A stretch of DNA of 64,000 bases from Mesorhizobium sp. AR10 (GCF_024746795.1 NZ_CP080524.1:1488001-1552000); one strand, 5' to 3'. Shown: positions 41,772-52,536, counted from the stretch's first letter. Program-made: numbers and translations. Notes: generated by a model not told the origin, from the letters alone.

Positions 41772-43139
41772 ATGCTCGACACCGAGCCTGACCTTTCGGA
41801 TTTTTCGCAGATCGACTTTACCAGCGGCGCTGTAGCAGCCGTGTCCGGCGGCAGCGACTCGACCGCCCTTCTCCTTCTCCTCAAAGATCATCTCGACCGT
41901 ACCGCGCCGGCGACGAAGCTGCTGGCGGTGACGATCGATCACGCCTTGCGGCCGGGTTCGGCAGCAGAGGCGGAGGCGGTGGCCAAGCTTTGCGCCGAGC
42001 GCGGCATCGCGCATCGCACCCTGGTCTGGTCCGCGCGCAAGCCGTCGGCCGGCCTGCCTGCCGCGGCGCGCGAGGCGCGCTACCGGCTGCTGGCCGAGGC
42101 TGCACAGGCGGAAGGCATCGGCCTAATCCTGACCGGCCACACCGCCGACGACCAGGCCGAGACCGTGCTGATGCGGCACACGCGGGATGAGGGCAGAGGG
42201 CTCGTCGAAATGGCGGGACGAGGCCTTGCCGGCATGGCGCCTGCCACCTTGTACGATTGGCGGATCTGGATCGTGCGGCCGTTGCTCGGCGTGCGGCGCG
42301 GGGCGCTGCGCGAAGTCCTGCTGCGCCGACATGTCGGCTGGGCCGAGGATCCGACCAATGCCGACAAGCGTTTTGAACGGCCACGCATCCGCGCAGCACT
42401 TGCCGAAGACAATGGTGCAAAGCGCGGGGACGACGCGATGGCGATGGCAGCCCGTGCCGCCACCGAGCGGGAGCAGCTTGGGCACCGCGCTGCCGCCCTG
42501 ATCGGCAGCTTTGCCAGCCGGCCAAGCCCCGGCCTCGTCCGCCTCGATCCCGGCTTTGCGGCATCCGGCGACGCCCCAACTGCCGTCTACGCCTTGCGCA
42601 TCCTGCTGGCCGCTATCGGCGGCGTCTCCTTTCTGCCGGACCAGGCCCGCAGCGAAGCGCTTTTCAACCGGATGGGGGCCGGGCCGCTTTGCGCCACATT
42701 GTCGCGGACGGTGGTCGATGCGCGGCGAGCCGGCATCTTCCTGCACCGTGAATCCCGCGACCTGCCTGCTGTGCCGGCGGCAGGGACTGTCCTGTGGGAC
42801 GGCCGCCGGCGGATCACATTGGGCGACACTTCAGGTGTATTTTTGATTGCGCCACTGGGGGCGGCTGGCGCCGCCCGGCGGGCAGTTGCCGAAGACGGCA
42901 CGCCGCCAAGCCTTGTCCGTGCCGCCCTTGCTGCCGAGCCGGCGCTGTGGCGCGAGCACGAATGCCTTGGTTTTCCGGGGGACAGTGGCGCGCCGGCGGC
43001 AATCGCGGCATGCCCGGCCGTTGCGCCCTTCGCCCGCTTCCTGCCGTCCTTCGATCTGGCGCCGGCCAACGCTGTCGCCGGGTTGATCGGCGCGCCGCCT
43101 GTCCCAGCCCTGCCTTCCAGCCGCCACAGTGCCGGTTGA
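41772..43139 (+). CDS. tilS: tRNA(Ile)-lysidine synthetase TilS
   Basis: A 455-residue ATP-dependent enzyme making lysidine-34 in the CAU-anticodon isoleucine tRNA. The PP-loop SGGSDSTALLLLL is at about residues 24-36, and later motifs DHALRPGS, LTGHTADDQAETVLMRHTRDEG and RPLLGVRRGALR are all family signatures. The C-terminal third is divergent, as is usual in alphaproteobacteria. Upstream is a 46-base palindrome ending two bases before the start, so no normal Shine-Dalgarno site is visible. An alternative TTG start is at 41769. Confidence 0.93.
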   Translation: MLDTEPDLSDFSQIDFTSGAVAAVSGGSDSTALLLLLKDHLDRTAPATKLLAVTIDHALRPGSAAEAEAVAKLCAERGIAHRTLVWSARKPSAGLPAAAREARYRLLAEAAQAEGIGLILTGHTADDQAETVLMRHTRDEGRGLVEMAGRGLAGMAPATLYDWRIWIVRPLLGVRRGALREVLLRRHVGWAEDPTNADKRFERPRIRAALAEDNGAKRGDDAMAMAARAATEREQLGHRAAALIGSFASRPSPGLVRLDPGFAASGDAPTAVYALRILLAAIGGVSFLPDQARSEALFNRMGAGPLCATLSRTVVDARRAGIFLHRESRDLPAVPAAGTVLWDGRRRITLGDTSGVFLIAPLGAAGAARRAVAEDGTPPSLVRAALAAEPALWREHECLGFPGDSGAPAAIAACPAVAPFARFLPSFDLAPANAVAGLIGAPPVPALPSSRHSAG

Positions 43140-43260
43140 TCATGGGCGAAAGCTTAACCCAGACGTGCTGTTATGCTTGGCAAGGGGGAGCGCTCTCCCT
43201 ATGTTAGGCGCAAGCTTCCTCTCATCATGTGTCCGGCTGCGGACGCCAACGGGACAATAG

Positions 43261-45189
43261 ATGAATCCGAACTATCGCAACCTCGCGCTCTGGGCGATCA
43301 TAGCGGTCCTGCTCATCGCCCTCTTCAACCTGTTCCAGACGCCGCAGACGCGTGGAGCCTCGACCGAGGTCGCCTATTCGCAGTTCCTGCAGGATGTCGC
43401 GGCGGGCCGGGTCAAGACGGTGACGATCGCGGGCGCCCGCATTTCCGGTACGTATACGGACAGCTCCGCCGGCTTCCAGACCTATTCGCCTGGCGATCCG
43501 TCGCTGGTTTCGCGACTCCAGGACAAGAACGTCACCATCAATGCGCGTCCTGAATCCGACGGATCCAACTCGCTGTTTGGCTATCTCATCTCCTGGCTGC
43601 CGATGATCCTGATCCTTGGCGTCTGGATATTCTTCATGCGCCAGATGCAGTCGGGCTCCGGTCGCGCCATGGGTTTCGGCAAGTCGAAGGCCAAGCTTTT
43701 GACCGAAGCGCATGGCCGCGTCACCTTCCAGGATGTCGCCGGTGTCGACGAAGCCAAGGAAGATCTGGAAGAGATCGTCGAGTTCCTGCGCGACCCGCAA
43801 AAGTTCCAGCGCCTCGGCGGCAAGATTCCGCGCGGCGTGCTGCTGGTCGGCCCTCCCGGCACCGGCAAGACGTTGCTTGCCCGTTCGGTCGCCGGCGAGG
43901 CCAACGTGCCGTTCTTCACCATTTCCGGCTCTGACTTCGTCGAGATGTTCGTCGGTGTCGGCGCGAGCCGCGTCCGCGACATGTTCGACCAGGCCAAGAA
44001 GAATGCGCCCTGCATCATCTTCATCGACGAAATCGATGCGGTCGGCCGCCATCGCGGCGCAGGCCTCGGCGGCGGCAATGACGAACGCGAGCAGACGCTG
44101 AACCAGTTGCTGGTCGAGATGGACGGTTTCGAATCCAACGAGAGCATCATCCTGATCGCCGCCACCAACCGGCCTGACGTGCTCGACCCGGCGCTGCTGC
44201 GTCCGGGCCGCTTCGATCGCCAGGTGGTGGTGCCGAACCCCGACATCGTCGGCCGCGAGAAGATCCTGAAGGTGCATGTGCGCAACGTGCCGCTGGCGCC
44301 TAATGTCGACCTCAAGGTGATCGCACGCGGCACGCCGGGCTTTTCCGGCGCCGACCTGATGAACCTCGTCAACGAATCCGCCCTTATGGCGGCGCGGCGC
44401 AACAAGCGTCTCGTCACCATGGCCGAATTCGAGGACGCCAAGGACAAGATCATGATGGGCGCCGAGCGCCGCTCGTCGGCGATGACCCAGGCCGAGAAGG
44501 AACTCACCGCCTATCACGAGGCCGGTCACGCCATCCTGGCGCTGAACGTGCCGTCGGCCGATCCGCTGCACAAGGCGACGATCATCCCGCGCGGCCGGGC
44601 GCTGGGCATGGTCATGCAGTTGCCGGAAGGCGACCGCTACTCGATGAGCTACAAATACATGATCTCGCGCCTCGCCATCATGATGGGCGGCCGCGTCGCC
44701 GAGGAGTTCAAGTTCGGCAAGGAGAACATTACGTCGGGCGCCTCCTCGGACATCGAGCAGGCGACCAAGCTGGCGCGCGCCATGGTCACGCGCTGGGGCT
44801 TCTCCGACAAGCTCGGCCACGTCGCCTATGGCGACAACCAGGAAGAAGTGTTCCTCGGCCACTCGGTGGCGCGCACGCAGAACGTCTCGGAAGAGACGGC
44901 GCAGATCATCGACGCCGAAGTGCGCCGGCTGATCGACGAGGCCTATTCGACGGCGAGGACCATCCTGACCAAGAAGAAGAAGGAATGGATCGCGCTGGCG
45001 CAAGGGTTGCTCGAATACGAGACGCTGTCGGGCGAGGAGATCAAGCAGCTGATCGCCGGCCACAAGCCCGCCCGCGACCTCGGCGACGACACGCCGCCAA
45101 GCCGCGGTTCGGCCGTGCCGAAGTCCGGCAGCCGCCGCAAGAAGGGTCCTGAGCCCGAAGGTGGCATGGAGCCTCAGCCGTCAAGCTAG
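43261..45189 (+). CDS. ftsH: ATP-dependent zinc metalloprotease FtsH
   Basis: A 642-residue inner membrane protease. Two membrane helices (residues about 10-27 and 107-127) flank a periplasmic domain. The AAA+ module has Walker A GPPGTGKT (about 198-205), Walker [16 protein letters not shown] and the [16 protein letters not shown]. The zinc motif HEAGH is near residue 419. It degrades misfolded membrane proteins and regulatory proteins. It follows tilS, the usual order, by 121 bases, and ends with a strong terminator. Confidence 0.98.
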   Translation: MNPNYRNLALWAIIAVLLIALFNLFQTPQTRGASTEVAYSQFLQDVAAGRVKTVTIAGARISGTYTDSSAGFQTYSPGDPSLVSRLQDKNVTINARPESDGSNSLFGYLISWLPMILILGVWIFFMRQMQSGSGRAMGFGKSKAKLLTEAHGRVTFQDVAGVDEAKEDLEEIVEFLRDPQKFQRLGGKIPRGVLLVGPPGTGKTLLARSVAGEANVPFFTISGSDFVEMFVGVGASRVRDMFDQAKKNAPCIIFIDEIDAVGRHRGAGLGGGNDEREQTLNQLLVEMDGFESNESIILIAATNRPDVLDPALLRPGRFDRQVVVPNPDIVGREKILKVHVRNVPLAPNVDLKVIARGTPGFSGADLMNLVNESALMAARRNKRLVTMAEFEDAKDKIMMGAERRSSAMTQAEKELTAYHEAGHAILALNVPSADPLHKATIIPRGRALGMVMQLPEGDRYSMSYKYMISRLAIMMGGRVAEEFKFGKENITSGASSDIEQATKLARAMVTRWGFSDKLGHVAYGDNQEEVFLGHSVARTQNVSEETAQIIDAEVRRLIDEAYSTARTILTKKKKEWIALAQGLLEYETLSGEEIKQLIAGHKPARDLGDDTPPSRGSAVPKSGSRRKKGPEPEGGMEPQPSS

Positions 45190-45212
45190 GTCCAGCCAGG
45201 AGACTGATTTGG

Positions 45213-45247
45213 AAAACGCCGCGGCTTTGCCGCGGCGTTTTGTTTTT
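45213..45247 (+). terminator. Intrinsic terminator of ftsH
   Basis: Perfect 12-bp stem AAAACGCCGCGG (45213-45224, complement 45230-45241) with a CTTTG loop, then GTTTTT. Confidence 0.92.
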
Positions 45248-45360
45248 CGGGCGCGAGACGTTTGCATCCGGGCAGCCGTTGCACCCCTTCTCTTGACTCC
45301 CCTCACAGTCCGTATTGAGTGAATTTAGTCGGCTGTCGTCGGGCCGCGTGGGAGGTGATC

Positions 45361-46290
45361 ATGGGCAAGAAGGATAAGCAGGCCAGAAATGCACCGGTCG
45401 AAGGCGACGTCCATCTCGACGCCGTTGAGGGCGAGGCAAAGGAAGCAGCCTGGACATTGCCGAACGGTGATGCCGGCGTGGGCAAGAAAAAGAAGAAGAA
45501 AGCCAAGCACGCCAAGATCGGAAAATCCTACCGTTATGTCGACGAACTGGTCCGGCTGCAATTCGAACTGATCAAGTTGCAGGACTGGGTGCAGAAGGAA
45601 GGATTGAAGGTCGTCGTGATCTTTGAAGGCCGCGACGCGGCTGGCAAGGGCGGTGTCATCAAGCGCATCACCGAAAGCCTCAATCCACGCGTCTGCCGTG
45701 TCGTGGCACTGGGCACGCCGACTGAACGCGAACGCAGCCAATGGTATTTCCAGCGCTACGTGTCGCACCTGCCCGGCAAGGGCGAGATCGTGCTGTTCGA
45801 CCGTTCCTGGTACAACCGCGCCGGTGTCGAGCGCGTCATGGGCTTCTGCACCGACGACGAATGCAGCGAGTTCCTGCGCTCCTGCCCGCTGTTCGAGGAG
45901 ATGCTGATCAAGTCCGGTATCATCCTGATCAAATACTGGTTCTCGGTCAGCGACGACGAACAGGAACGCCGCTTCAAGGAGCGTATCGACAATCCGATCA
46001 AGCGCTGGAAGCTGTCACCCATGGACCTCAAGTCGCGCGAACACTGGGTCGAGTATTCGCGGGCCAAGGACCTGATGCAGAAATTCACCGACACCGATCA
46101 GTCGCCGTGGAACATCGTAGATGCCGACAACAAGAAGAAGGCAAGGCTCAATTGCATCAGTCATCTGCTGACGCGGATTCCGTACAAGGAAATCCGCCCG
46201 GCAAAGATAAAGCTGAGCCCGCGTCAGAAAGACGACGGCTATGTCCGTCCGCCCAAGACCAGCCAGCACTGGGTACCGACCGTCTATTGA
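45361..46290 (+). CDS. ppk2: Polyphosphate kinase 2
   Basis: A 309-residue kinase using polyphosphate to phosphorylate nucleoside diphosphates (or the reverse). The core has Walker A GRDAAGKGG near residues 96-104, Walker B LFDRSWYNRAGVERVMGF and the lid FKERIDNPIKRWKLSPMD; the ending SQHWVPTVY is typical. The N-terminus is extended with charged and Lys-rich sequence (KKKKKKAKHAKIGKSYRY). ATG at 45361 has GGGAGG; the frame also opens at 45319. It is monocistronic between two terminators. Confidence 0.95.
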   Translation: MGKKDKQARNAPVEGDVHLDAVEGEAKEAAWTLPNGDAGVGKKKKKKAKHAKIGKSYRYVDELVRLQFELIKLQDWVQKEGLKVVVIFEGRDAAGKGGVIKRITESLNPRVCRVVALGTPTERERSQWYFQRYVSHLPGKGEIVLFDRSWYNRAGVERVMGFCTDDECSEFLRSCPLFEEMLIKSGIILIKYWFSVSDDEQERRFKERIDNPIKRWKLSPMDLKSREHWVEYSRAKDLMQKFTDTDQSPWNIVDADNKKKARLNCISHLLTRIPYKEIRPAKIKLSPRQKDDGYVRPPKTSQHWVPTVY

Positions 46291-46307
46291 GACTTCAGCG
46301 CAAACAA

Positions 46308-46337
46308 GAACCCCGCGGACCAGGTCCGCGGGGTTCC
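46308..46337. terminator. Hairpin between convergent ppk2 and the exported repeat protein
   Basis: A near-complete dyad AACCCCGCGGACC-a-GGTCCGCGGGGTT (46309-46335). T runs on either side are weak, so efficient termination is likely but not certain. Confidence 0.6.
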
Positions 46338-46360
46338 TGATAGGTTCGAAGCTTGCGAAA

Positions 46361-47069
46361 TCAGCTCTTCAGCTTGGCATTGCAGAGACTGTAGAAGCCG
46401 CCGCCCTTCTGGATCCACTTGAGGCCGCCCAGCGTATCGGCGTCCTTGTTGGCATAGTACAGTTCGAGGCAAGTGTGCATGCGGCCCTTGGCCGGGGTCT
46501 CGCTGGCAAATTTCTTCGAGATCGCTGTCGGGAACTTTACGCCTTTGGGGGCGGCCACTGACGGCTTCTCGGGGTCGCTGGTATAGGTTGCCTCATCGGC
46601 AGCCGGAACGGTGTCGTCGTCGGATGCGGAGGCGCCGCACTCGCTCTTGCGGAAATCATTCCACTTCTTGCCGCCCGCCCGCGGCGCATTCGGTCTTGCG
46701 GAAGTCGTTCCACTTCACGCCGTTCAGCGTGCCGGCAGCTTTTGCAGCCTGATATTTGGCGCTGCATTCCTTCGCCGTCAGACCCGGCGCCGCATCGGTG
46801 GCGGCAGCCTTGGTGTCGGGCTTGGCAGCGTCGGTGGCCTTCGCCGTCTTCTTGGCCGGTTTGGTGTCCGTCGTGGTGGTAGCGCTGGCCTCGGTGCCGC
46901 ATTCGGCCTTGCGGTACTGATTCCAGGTCTGCCCGTTGAGCGTCCCCGCATCCTTGGCCGCGTTGTACTTGGTGCTGCACTCGGCCATGGTCAGCGCATT
47001 GGCAGGCGCTGCCAGAAACAAGGTCACGACGGCAAAGCCCGTCAAAGTTGCAAGTCGATGGATGAGCAT
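46361..47069 (-). pseudogene. Exported Cys-repeat protein, interrupted by a frameshift
   Basis: The reverse strand encodes a signal peptide (LATLTGFAVVTLFLAAPANA) then two units of the pattern C-S-x-KY-x-AAK-x-AGTLNG-x-W-N-x-[YF]RK-x-EC. The frame stops at 46656 (VE then TGA). In the next frame the sequence goes on as KKWNDFRKSECGASASDD ... KGVKFPTAISKKFASETPAKG and ends CNAKLKS at 46361. The shift lies in the GC tract 46671-46685 (GCCGCCCGCCCGCGGC on the forward strand), where one base too many, or a lost repeat, would explain it. Function is unknown. Confidence 0.72.
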
Positions 47070-47444
47070 GGCGTTTCTCCGTTGCTGCCGCCCATTGATG
47101 TCCCTTGCAAATCAATAACTCTCAACGATCGGCTGCGCCAGATGCTAACTGGCGTGGATGCAGCCAGAAAGTGCATTCCTCCCGATGGGGTGATGAGATT
47201 GTTGCCCGCCCTTGCTGCCAACGAGGCGCGCCTTGACGGATGCAACTGCGCCGAGCAGCTGCCATAATTGGTTCTTGCCGTATGACAGGATCGTCGTGAT
47301 AGGCTGTCGAATCACTTGAATTGCCCGGAGAAATGATTTTCTACGGATTGGTAACATATGATCATGCATTGTGATGATTAGAAGCATCCCAATTTGTGGC
47401 ATTGATACTGCGTAGAAGAAACGGGCAGGGACTCTGGTAAAAGC
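47070..47444. other. 375-base gap with the glmM promoter side
   Basis: No supported gene or repeat. The right part (47330-47420) is A+T-rich and likely carries the glmM promoter; the left part holds the promoter of the exported repeat protein. Confidence 0.5.
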
Positions 47445-48797
<1,353 letters not shown>

Positions 48798-48822
48798 TCC
48801 CAGGCGCATCACCCCGAACCCG

Positions 48823-48852
48823 AAAGCCCGCCTCATGGCGGGCTTTGCCTTT
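48823..48852 (+). terminator. Intrinsic terminator of glmM
   Basis: A 10-bp stem AAAGCCCGCC (48823-48832, complement 48837-48846) with a TCAT loop, followed by G then a short T-rich run. Confidence 0.85.
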
Positions 48853-48931
48853 CCGGTCGAACGCAATCCGCACTGCAGCCAGGCAGCGTTCTCTCGCTAG
48901 AATTGTATGGATTCGTGGTTAATCGACACGG

Positions 48932-48946
48932 TTAAACGCCTTTTAA
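48932..48946 (+). promoter_or_regulatory. CtrA-type box upstream of the first outer-membrane protein
   Basis: TTAA-ACGCCTT-TTAA, an exact TTAA-N7-TTAA followed by CC, 82 bases before the ATG at 49028. A further TTAA lies at 48919-48922. Confidence 0.55.
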
Positions 48947-49027
48947 CCTTTGCAATTCATTATCCACAACTGAGGTCAATCACATTCGGGCGGACACGAC
49001 GTTCCGAGGTTCTCAGGGGTGACAAGT

Positions 49028-49876
49028 ATGTTCAATACAGCAAGAAAGGCCCTCTTTGCCGCGCTGCTCGCGGGAATGGCCGGACCGGTATTCGCCGCCG
49101 ATTTCATAGAGCCGCCCGTGGTCGAGCAGGCCCCGCCGCCGGTCGCCTACGAGCAGCCGGCCGATTTTGGTGGGTGGTACATTCGCGGCGATATCGACTA
49201 TCACTGGTCGAAGTTCGGTGGCGCCGATTACACCACCTACAATGCAGCGCCGCCCCAGATTCCCGGCAGCTTCGACAGCGGGTCGCTGAAGAGCGCCTTC
49301 TCGGCCGGTGCCGGCGTCGGTTACCAGATCAACCAGTATTTCCGCACCGATCTGACCGCCGACTGGATGTCCAGCTCGGATTTCCGTGGCTCGACCAGCG
49401 GCTTCTGCGGCGCTCCGCCAGTTGCCTGTACCTCGAGCGACACCTCGTCCTATTCGGCAATGCTGCTGCTGGCCAACGCCTATATCGATATCGGCAAATG
49501 GCACGGCGTTACGCCCTATGTCGGCGCTGGTATCGGCGGCGCCTGGGTCAAGTGGGATACGCTGCACAACACCGATCTCGACGGCGAGTTCGAACATCGC
49601 GGCGGAAAGAACTGGCGCTTTGCCTACGCTCTCATGGCCGGCGCGTCCTACTGCCTGACCGATCGGGTCAAGCTCGATCTCGGCTATCGCTACAGCCACA
49701 TCAACGGCGGCAAGATGTTCGAGTATGCCTCGGACAGCAACGTCGGTCCGGGCTATGACAAAGGCATCGACGTCCATGAAGTGCGCGGCGGCCTGCGCTA
49801 CCAGTTCGGCAGATCGGACTGTGCCCCCGCTCCGGAGCCCTATGTGCCCGAGCCGGAACCGGTCTACACGAAGTAG
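49028..49876 (+). CDS. Outer-membrane beta-barrel protein (Omp25/RopB-like), copy 1
   Basis: A 282-residue protein. The signal peptide ends ALLAGMAGPVFAAD, followed by a short Pro/Val linker (EPPVVEQAPPPVAYEQP). An eight-strand barrel follows, with GWYIRGDIDYHWSKFGG first, LTPYVGAGIGGAW mid-way, VKLDLGYRYSHING late and a final VHEVRGGLRYQFG strand. Then comes an acidic PEPEPVYTK-type tail. The ATG at 49028 has AGGGG upstream; the GTG at 49019 is alternative. It shares layout with the gene at 50085 and both carry a CtrA-type box upstream. Confidence 0.85.
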   Translation: MFNTARKALFAALLAGMAGPVFAADFIEPPVVEQAPPPVAYEQPADFGGWYIRGDIDYHWSKFGGADYTTYNAAPPQIPGSFDSGSLKSAFSAGAGVGYQINQYFRTDLTADWMSSSDFRGSTSGFCGAPPVACTSSDTSSYSAMLLLANAYIDIGKWHGVTPYVGAGIGGAWVKWDTLHNTDLDGEFEHRGGKNWRFAYALMAGASYCLTDRVKLDLGYRYSHINGGKMFEYASDSNVGPGYDKGIDVHEVRGGLRYQFGRSDCAPAPEPYVPEPEPVYTK

Positions 49877-49900
49877 CACTTCGAAATCCTGGAGTTCGCG

Positions 49901-49930
49901 AACCGCCCGGCTCTTGCCGGGCGGTTTTCG
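49901..49930 (+). terminator. Intrinsic terminator of outer-membrane protein 1
   Basis: Stem AACCGCCCGG (49901-49910, complement 49917-49926) with TTTT. Confidence 0.88.
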
Positions 49931-50000
49931 TTTGAGCGGTCTATTTTCCAATCCGCAGGCGGAAACCTATCGAAATCAATTCGGTAACTTCCCGTTATCC

Positions 50001-50015
50001 TTAACCGGCACTTAA
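50001..50015 (+). promoter_or_regulatory. CtrA-type box upstream of the second outer-membrane protein
   Basis: TTAA-CCGGCAC-TTAA followed by CC, an exact TTAA-N7-TTAA, 70 bases before the ATG at 50085. A third TTAA lies at 50025-50028. Confidence 0.55.
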
Positions 50016-50084
50016 CCACTATGGTTAACAATGCTCTGAAACGGCGCTTGCGATTGATGGCGCCAATTTCGGGAGCCGGGGACC

Positions 50085-50945
50085 ATGACAGTCAAAATGC
50101 GTATAGCACTGGCGCTTGCCGCAATCGTCCTTATGCCACTGACGCCCGTGCTGGCGGCCGACTACGATCCGCCGATCTATGTCGACCAGGCGCCGGACTA
50201 TGTGCCGGTCGAAGTCGGCTCGGGGTGGTATTTGCGCGGCGACGTCGGCTACGCGTTCAGCCATCCGTTCGAGCATGCGGAAACGGTGACCGGCCCGTTT
50301 GACAGCCTTAGCGATGAGAGCAGCCTTTTCACAGGCAGCATCGGTATGGGGTATCATATCAACGACTATCTTCGAGTCGAACTCAACGGCGGGATACTTC
50401 CAACCGACAAATTCGGCGAACATGCGAGGCTGGCAGCCACTTGCGACGGCACGACACTCGAGTCCGACATCTTCGGCAACATCAATTCCATCCCGGATTC
50501 ACAGCCGTGCGATCTCTCCAACAATGCTTCCAACAAGGGTTACAGCGTCATGGCCAACGGCTATGTCGACCTCGGCACCTATGTTGGGTTCACTCCGTAT
50601 GTTGGCGGTGGGGTCGGTGTCGCATACAACAAATATTACAGGAGCATCGGCGCCCGCGATTGCGTCGAAGTACCGGTCAATTCAGCCGGCACTGGAGGGT
50701 TCTTCTGTAACGACCCTGCGGGATATGAAGGTGAAACCGACACCGAGGGCCAATTCAGCCTCGCTTATTCGATCGGTGCAGGGTTTTCCTATCAGGTCAC
50801 CAAGAATGTTTCCGTCGACCTGGGCTACGAGTACTTCTCGGCCCCGGGCGCCAAATTTGTCGCCTATGACGGCGGCGCCTTCAACATCCGCAAGGGTGTC
50901 GACTACCAGACGGTCAAGCTGGGGGTACGCTACGATCTCTGGTAG
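50085..50945 (+). CDS. Outer-membrane beta-barrel protein (Omp25/RopB-like), copy 2
   Basis: A 286-residue paralog of the gene at 49028. The signal ends MPLTPVLAADY, followed by DPPIYVDQAPDYVPVEVG and strands beginning GWYLRGDVGYAFSHPF; later segments are VGFTPYVGGGVGVAYNK and VSVDLGYEYFSAPGA. The last strand is VKLGVRYDLW with the aromatic C-terminal residue required for barrel assembly. Unlike copy 1, it has no Pro-rich tail. Two Cys pairs in loops (near residues 118 and 137, and 192 and 205) may form disulfides. Confidence 0.85.
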   Translation: MTVKMRIALALAAIVLMPLTPVLAADYDPPIYVDQAPDYVPVEVGSGWYLRGDVGYAFSHPFEHAETVTGPFDSLSDESSLFTGSIGMGYHINDYLRVELNGGILPTDKFGEHARLAATCDGTTLESDIFGNINSIPDSQPCDLSNNASNKGYSVMANGYVDLGTYVGFTPYVGGGVGVAYNKYYRSIGARDCVEVPVNSAGTGGFFCNDPAGYEGETDTEGQFSLAYSIGAGFSYQVTKNVSVDLGYEYFSAPGAKFVAYDGGAFNIRKGVDYQTVKLGVRYDLW

Positions 50946-50966
50946 GTTTGCTGAAGCCAATCAGCG

Positions 50967-50996
50967 CGGCGGGCCTTCGGGTCCGCCGTTTGCTTT
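50967..50996 (+). terminator. Intrinsic terminator of outer-membrane protein 2
   Basis: Stem CGGCGGGCC (50967-50975) with GGTCCGCCG (50980-50988), loop TTCG, then TTTGCTTTT. Confidence 0.8.
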
Positions 50997-51030
50997 TAGC
51001 CAGGCATTTTTGCTGCAGCAGATCAAACCG

Positions 51031-51078
51031 CTACAGCGTCTATTGCGCATCCAAAAGGATGTGCTGCGCTGTAGTATC
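51031..51078. repeat. CTACAGCG palindromic repeat
   Basis: CTACAGCG ... GCGCATCC-AAAA-GGATGTGC ... CGCTGTAG forms a nested dyad. Typical rhizobial intergenic palindrome. Confidence 0.65.
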
Positions 51079-51129
51079 CTGCCAGCGACAAAAACTTTCC
51101 TCTTGACGCCTGAAGCCTGAAAGAATATC

Positions 51130-51176
51130 GCCGTCCGTGGGCCACCCCTCCCCAACGAGGGGCCACTATCTGGAAG
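51130..51176 (+). ncRNA. serC leader RNA motif (candidate)
   Basis: GTGGGCCACCCCTCCCC-AACG-AGGGGCCAC forms a hairpin from 51137 to 51166, ending 22 bases before the serC ATG. A conserved hairpin upstream of serC is known in alphaproteobacteria as the serC RNA motif. Position and a G/C stem match, but consensus bases were recalled from memory rather than compared. Confidence 0.5.
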
Positions 51177-51187
51177 GATAGACCACG

Positions 51188-52363
51188 ATGACGACGCATA
51201 CGAAGCCCGAATTCCGCCCGGCAAACCCCAATTTTTCCTCAGGTCCCTGCGCAAAGCGCCCCGGCTGGTCGGTCGAGGCACTGAAAGATGCTGCGCTTGG
51301 GCGCTCCCACCGCGCCAAGATCGGCAAGACCAAGCTCGAACAGGCGATCGAGCTGACGCGGGAGATTCTCCAGGTTCCGCCAGATTACCGCATCGGCATC
51401 GTGCCAGCGTCGGACACCGGCGCGGTCGAAATGGCGCTGTGGTCGCTGCTCGGTGCCCGCGGCGTCGACATGGTCGCATGGGAGAGTTTTGGCTCCGGCT
51501 GGGTCGCCGACGTGGTCAAGCAGTTGAAGCTCGCCGACGTGCGCAGGATCGAGGCCGACTACGGCGAACTGCCCGACCTGACGAAAATCGATTTCGACCG
51601 CGACGTGGTCTTCACCTGGAACGGCACCACTTCGGGTGTGCGCGTGCCGAATGGCGATTTCATCCCGGCCGGGCGCAAGGGACTGACCATCTGCGACGCA
51701 ACGTCGGCGGCCTTCGCGCAAAAGCTCGATTTCGAAAAACTCGATGTCGTCACCTTCTCCTGGCAGAAGGTGCTGGGCGGCGAGGGCGCGCATGGTATGC
51801 TGATCCTCAGCCCACGCGCTGTCGAACGGCTGGAAACCTATAAGCCGGCCTGGCCGCTGCCGAAAATCTTCCGGCTGACCTCGGGCGGCAAGCTGATCGA
51901 GGGCATCTTTAGGGGTGAGACCATCAACACGCCGTCGATGCTGTGCGTCGAGGACTATCTCGATGCGCTTGCCTGGGCGGAGTCGATCGGCGGCCTCGAG
52001 GCGCTGGTCGCCCGCGCCGACGGCAATGCCGCCGTTCTCGACGGTTTTGTCCGCAAATCCTCGTGGCTCGGCCATCTCGCCGTCGAACCGGCGACGCGAT
52101 CGAACACCTCGGTCTGCCTTTCCTTCACCGACCCGGCTGTCGCAGCGCTCGATGCCGAGGGGCAGGCGGCGTTCGCCAAGGGTCTGGTCTCGGCGCTCGA
52201 TAAGGAAGGCGTCGCCTATGACATCGGTGCCTATCGCGACGCGCCGCCCGGCCTGCGCATCTGGTGCGGCGCGACGGTCGAGACCGCCGACCTCGAAGCG
52301 CTGCTGCCCTGGCTCGACTGGGCGTTTGCGACGCAGAAGGCGTCGCTCAAGGCTGCGGCTTAG
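51188..52363 (+). CDS. serC: Phosphoserine aminotransferase SerC
   Basis: A 391-residue PLP enzyme making 3-phosphoserine from 3-phosphohydroxypyruvate. The start is [19 protein letters not shown], the family N-terminus. The PLP-binding Lys is in [18 protein letters not shown] around residue 195, and [22 protein letters not shown] is a later signature. It forms an operon with serA, 174 bases downstream, despite a large palindromic repeat between them. Length and sequence fit the alphaproteobacterial TIGR01365 form. Confidence 0.96.
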   Translation: MTTHTKPEFRPANPNFSSGPCAKRPGWSVEALKDAALGRSHRAKIGKTKLEQAIELTREILQVPPDYRIGIVPASDTGAVEMALWSLLGARGVDMVAWESFGSGWVADVVKQLKLADVRRIEADYGELPDLTKIDFDRDVVFTWNGTTSGVRVPNGDFIPAGRKGLTICDATSAAFAQKLDFEKLDVVTFSWQKVLGGEGAHGMLILSPRAVERLETYKPAWPLPKIFRLTSGGKLIEGIFRGETINTPSMLCVEDYLDALAWAESIGGLEALVARADGNAAVLDGFVRKSSWLGHLAVEPATRSNTSVCLSFTDPAVAALDAEGQAAFAKGLVSALDKEGVAYDIGAYRDAPPGLRIWCGATVETADLEALLPWLDWAFATQKASLKAAA

Positions 52364-52516
52364 TCCCTCCCCCTTGAGGGGAGGGTGGCCCGAAGGGCCG
52401 GGTGGGGTCCTCTCCACTTGGCTCAAAGTCCCACCGAAAGAAGATTGGCCGTGTCCGGCCGCACCGACCCCACCCCGGCGCTTCGCGCCGACCTTCCCTC
52501 AAGGGGGAGGGACGTT
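52364..52516. repeat. 150-base inverted repeat between serC and serA
   Basis: The left arm (52364-52413: CCCTCCCCCTTGAGGGG..., then CCCGAAGGGCCGGGTGGGGTC) is matched by a right arm around 52466-52512 reading GACCCCACCCCGGCGCTTCGC and ending CTCAAGGGGGAGGG. About 50 bases lie between. It belongs to a repeat type often found in rhizobial intergenic regions and would fold into a large stem in the serC-serA message. Confidence 0.75.
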
Positions 52517-52536
52517 AATCGCAAAGGATCACGCCA

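Noticed and set aside
43225..45063. A 612-codon open frame on the reverse strand across ftsH
   Set aside because: It is the complement of the intact ftsH gene; its sequence is low-complexity His/Arg/Asp-rich, with no motif, as expected of an antisense frame in GC-rich coding DNA.
51239..52426. A 395-codon reverse frame across serC
   Set aside because: Antisense to serC; composition-driven open frame.
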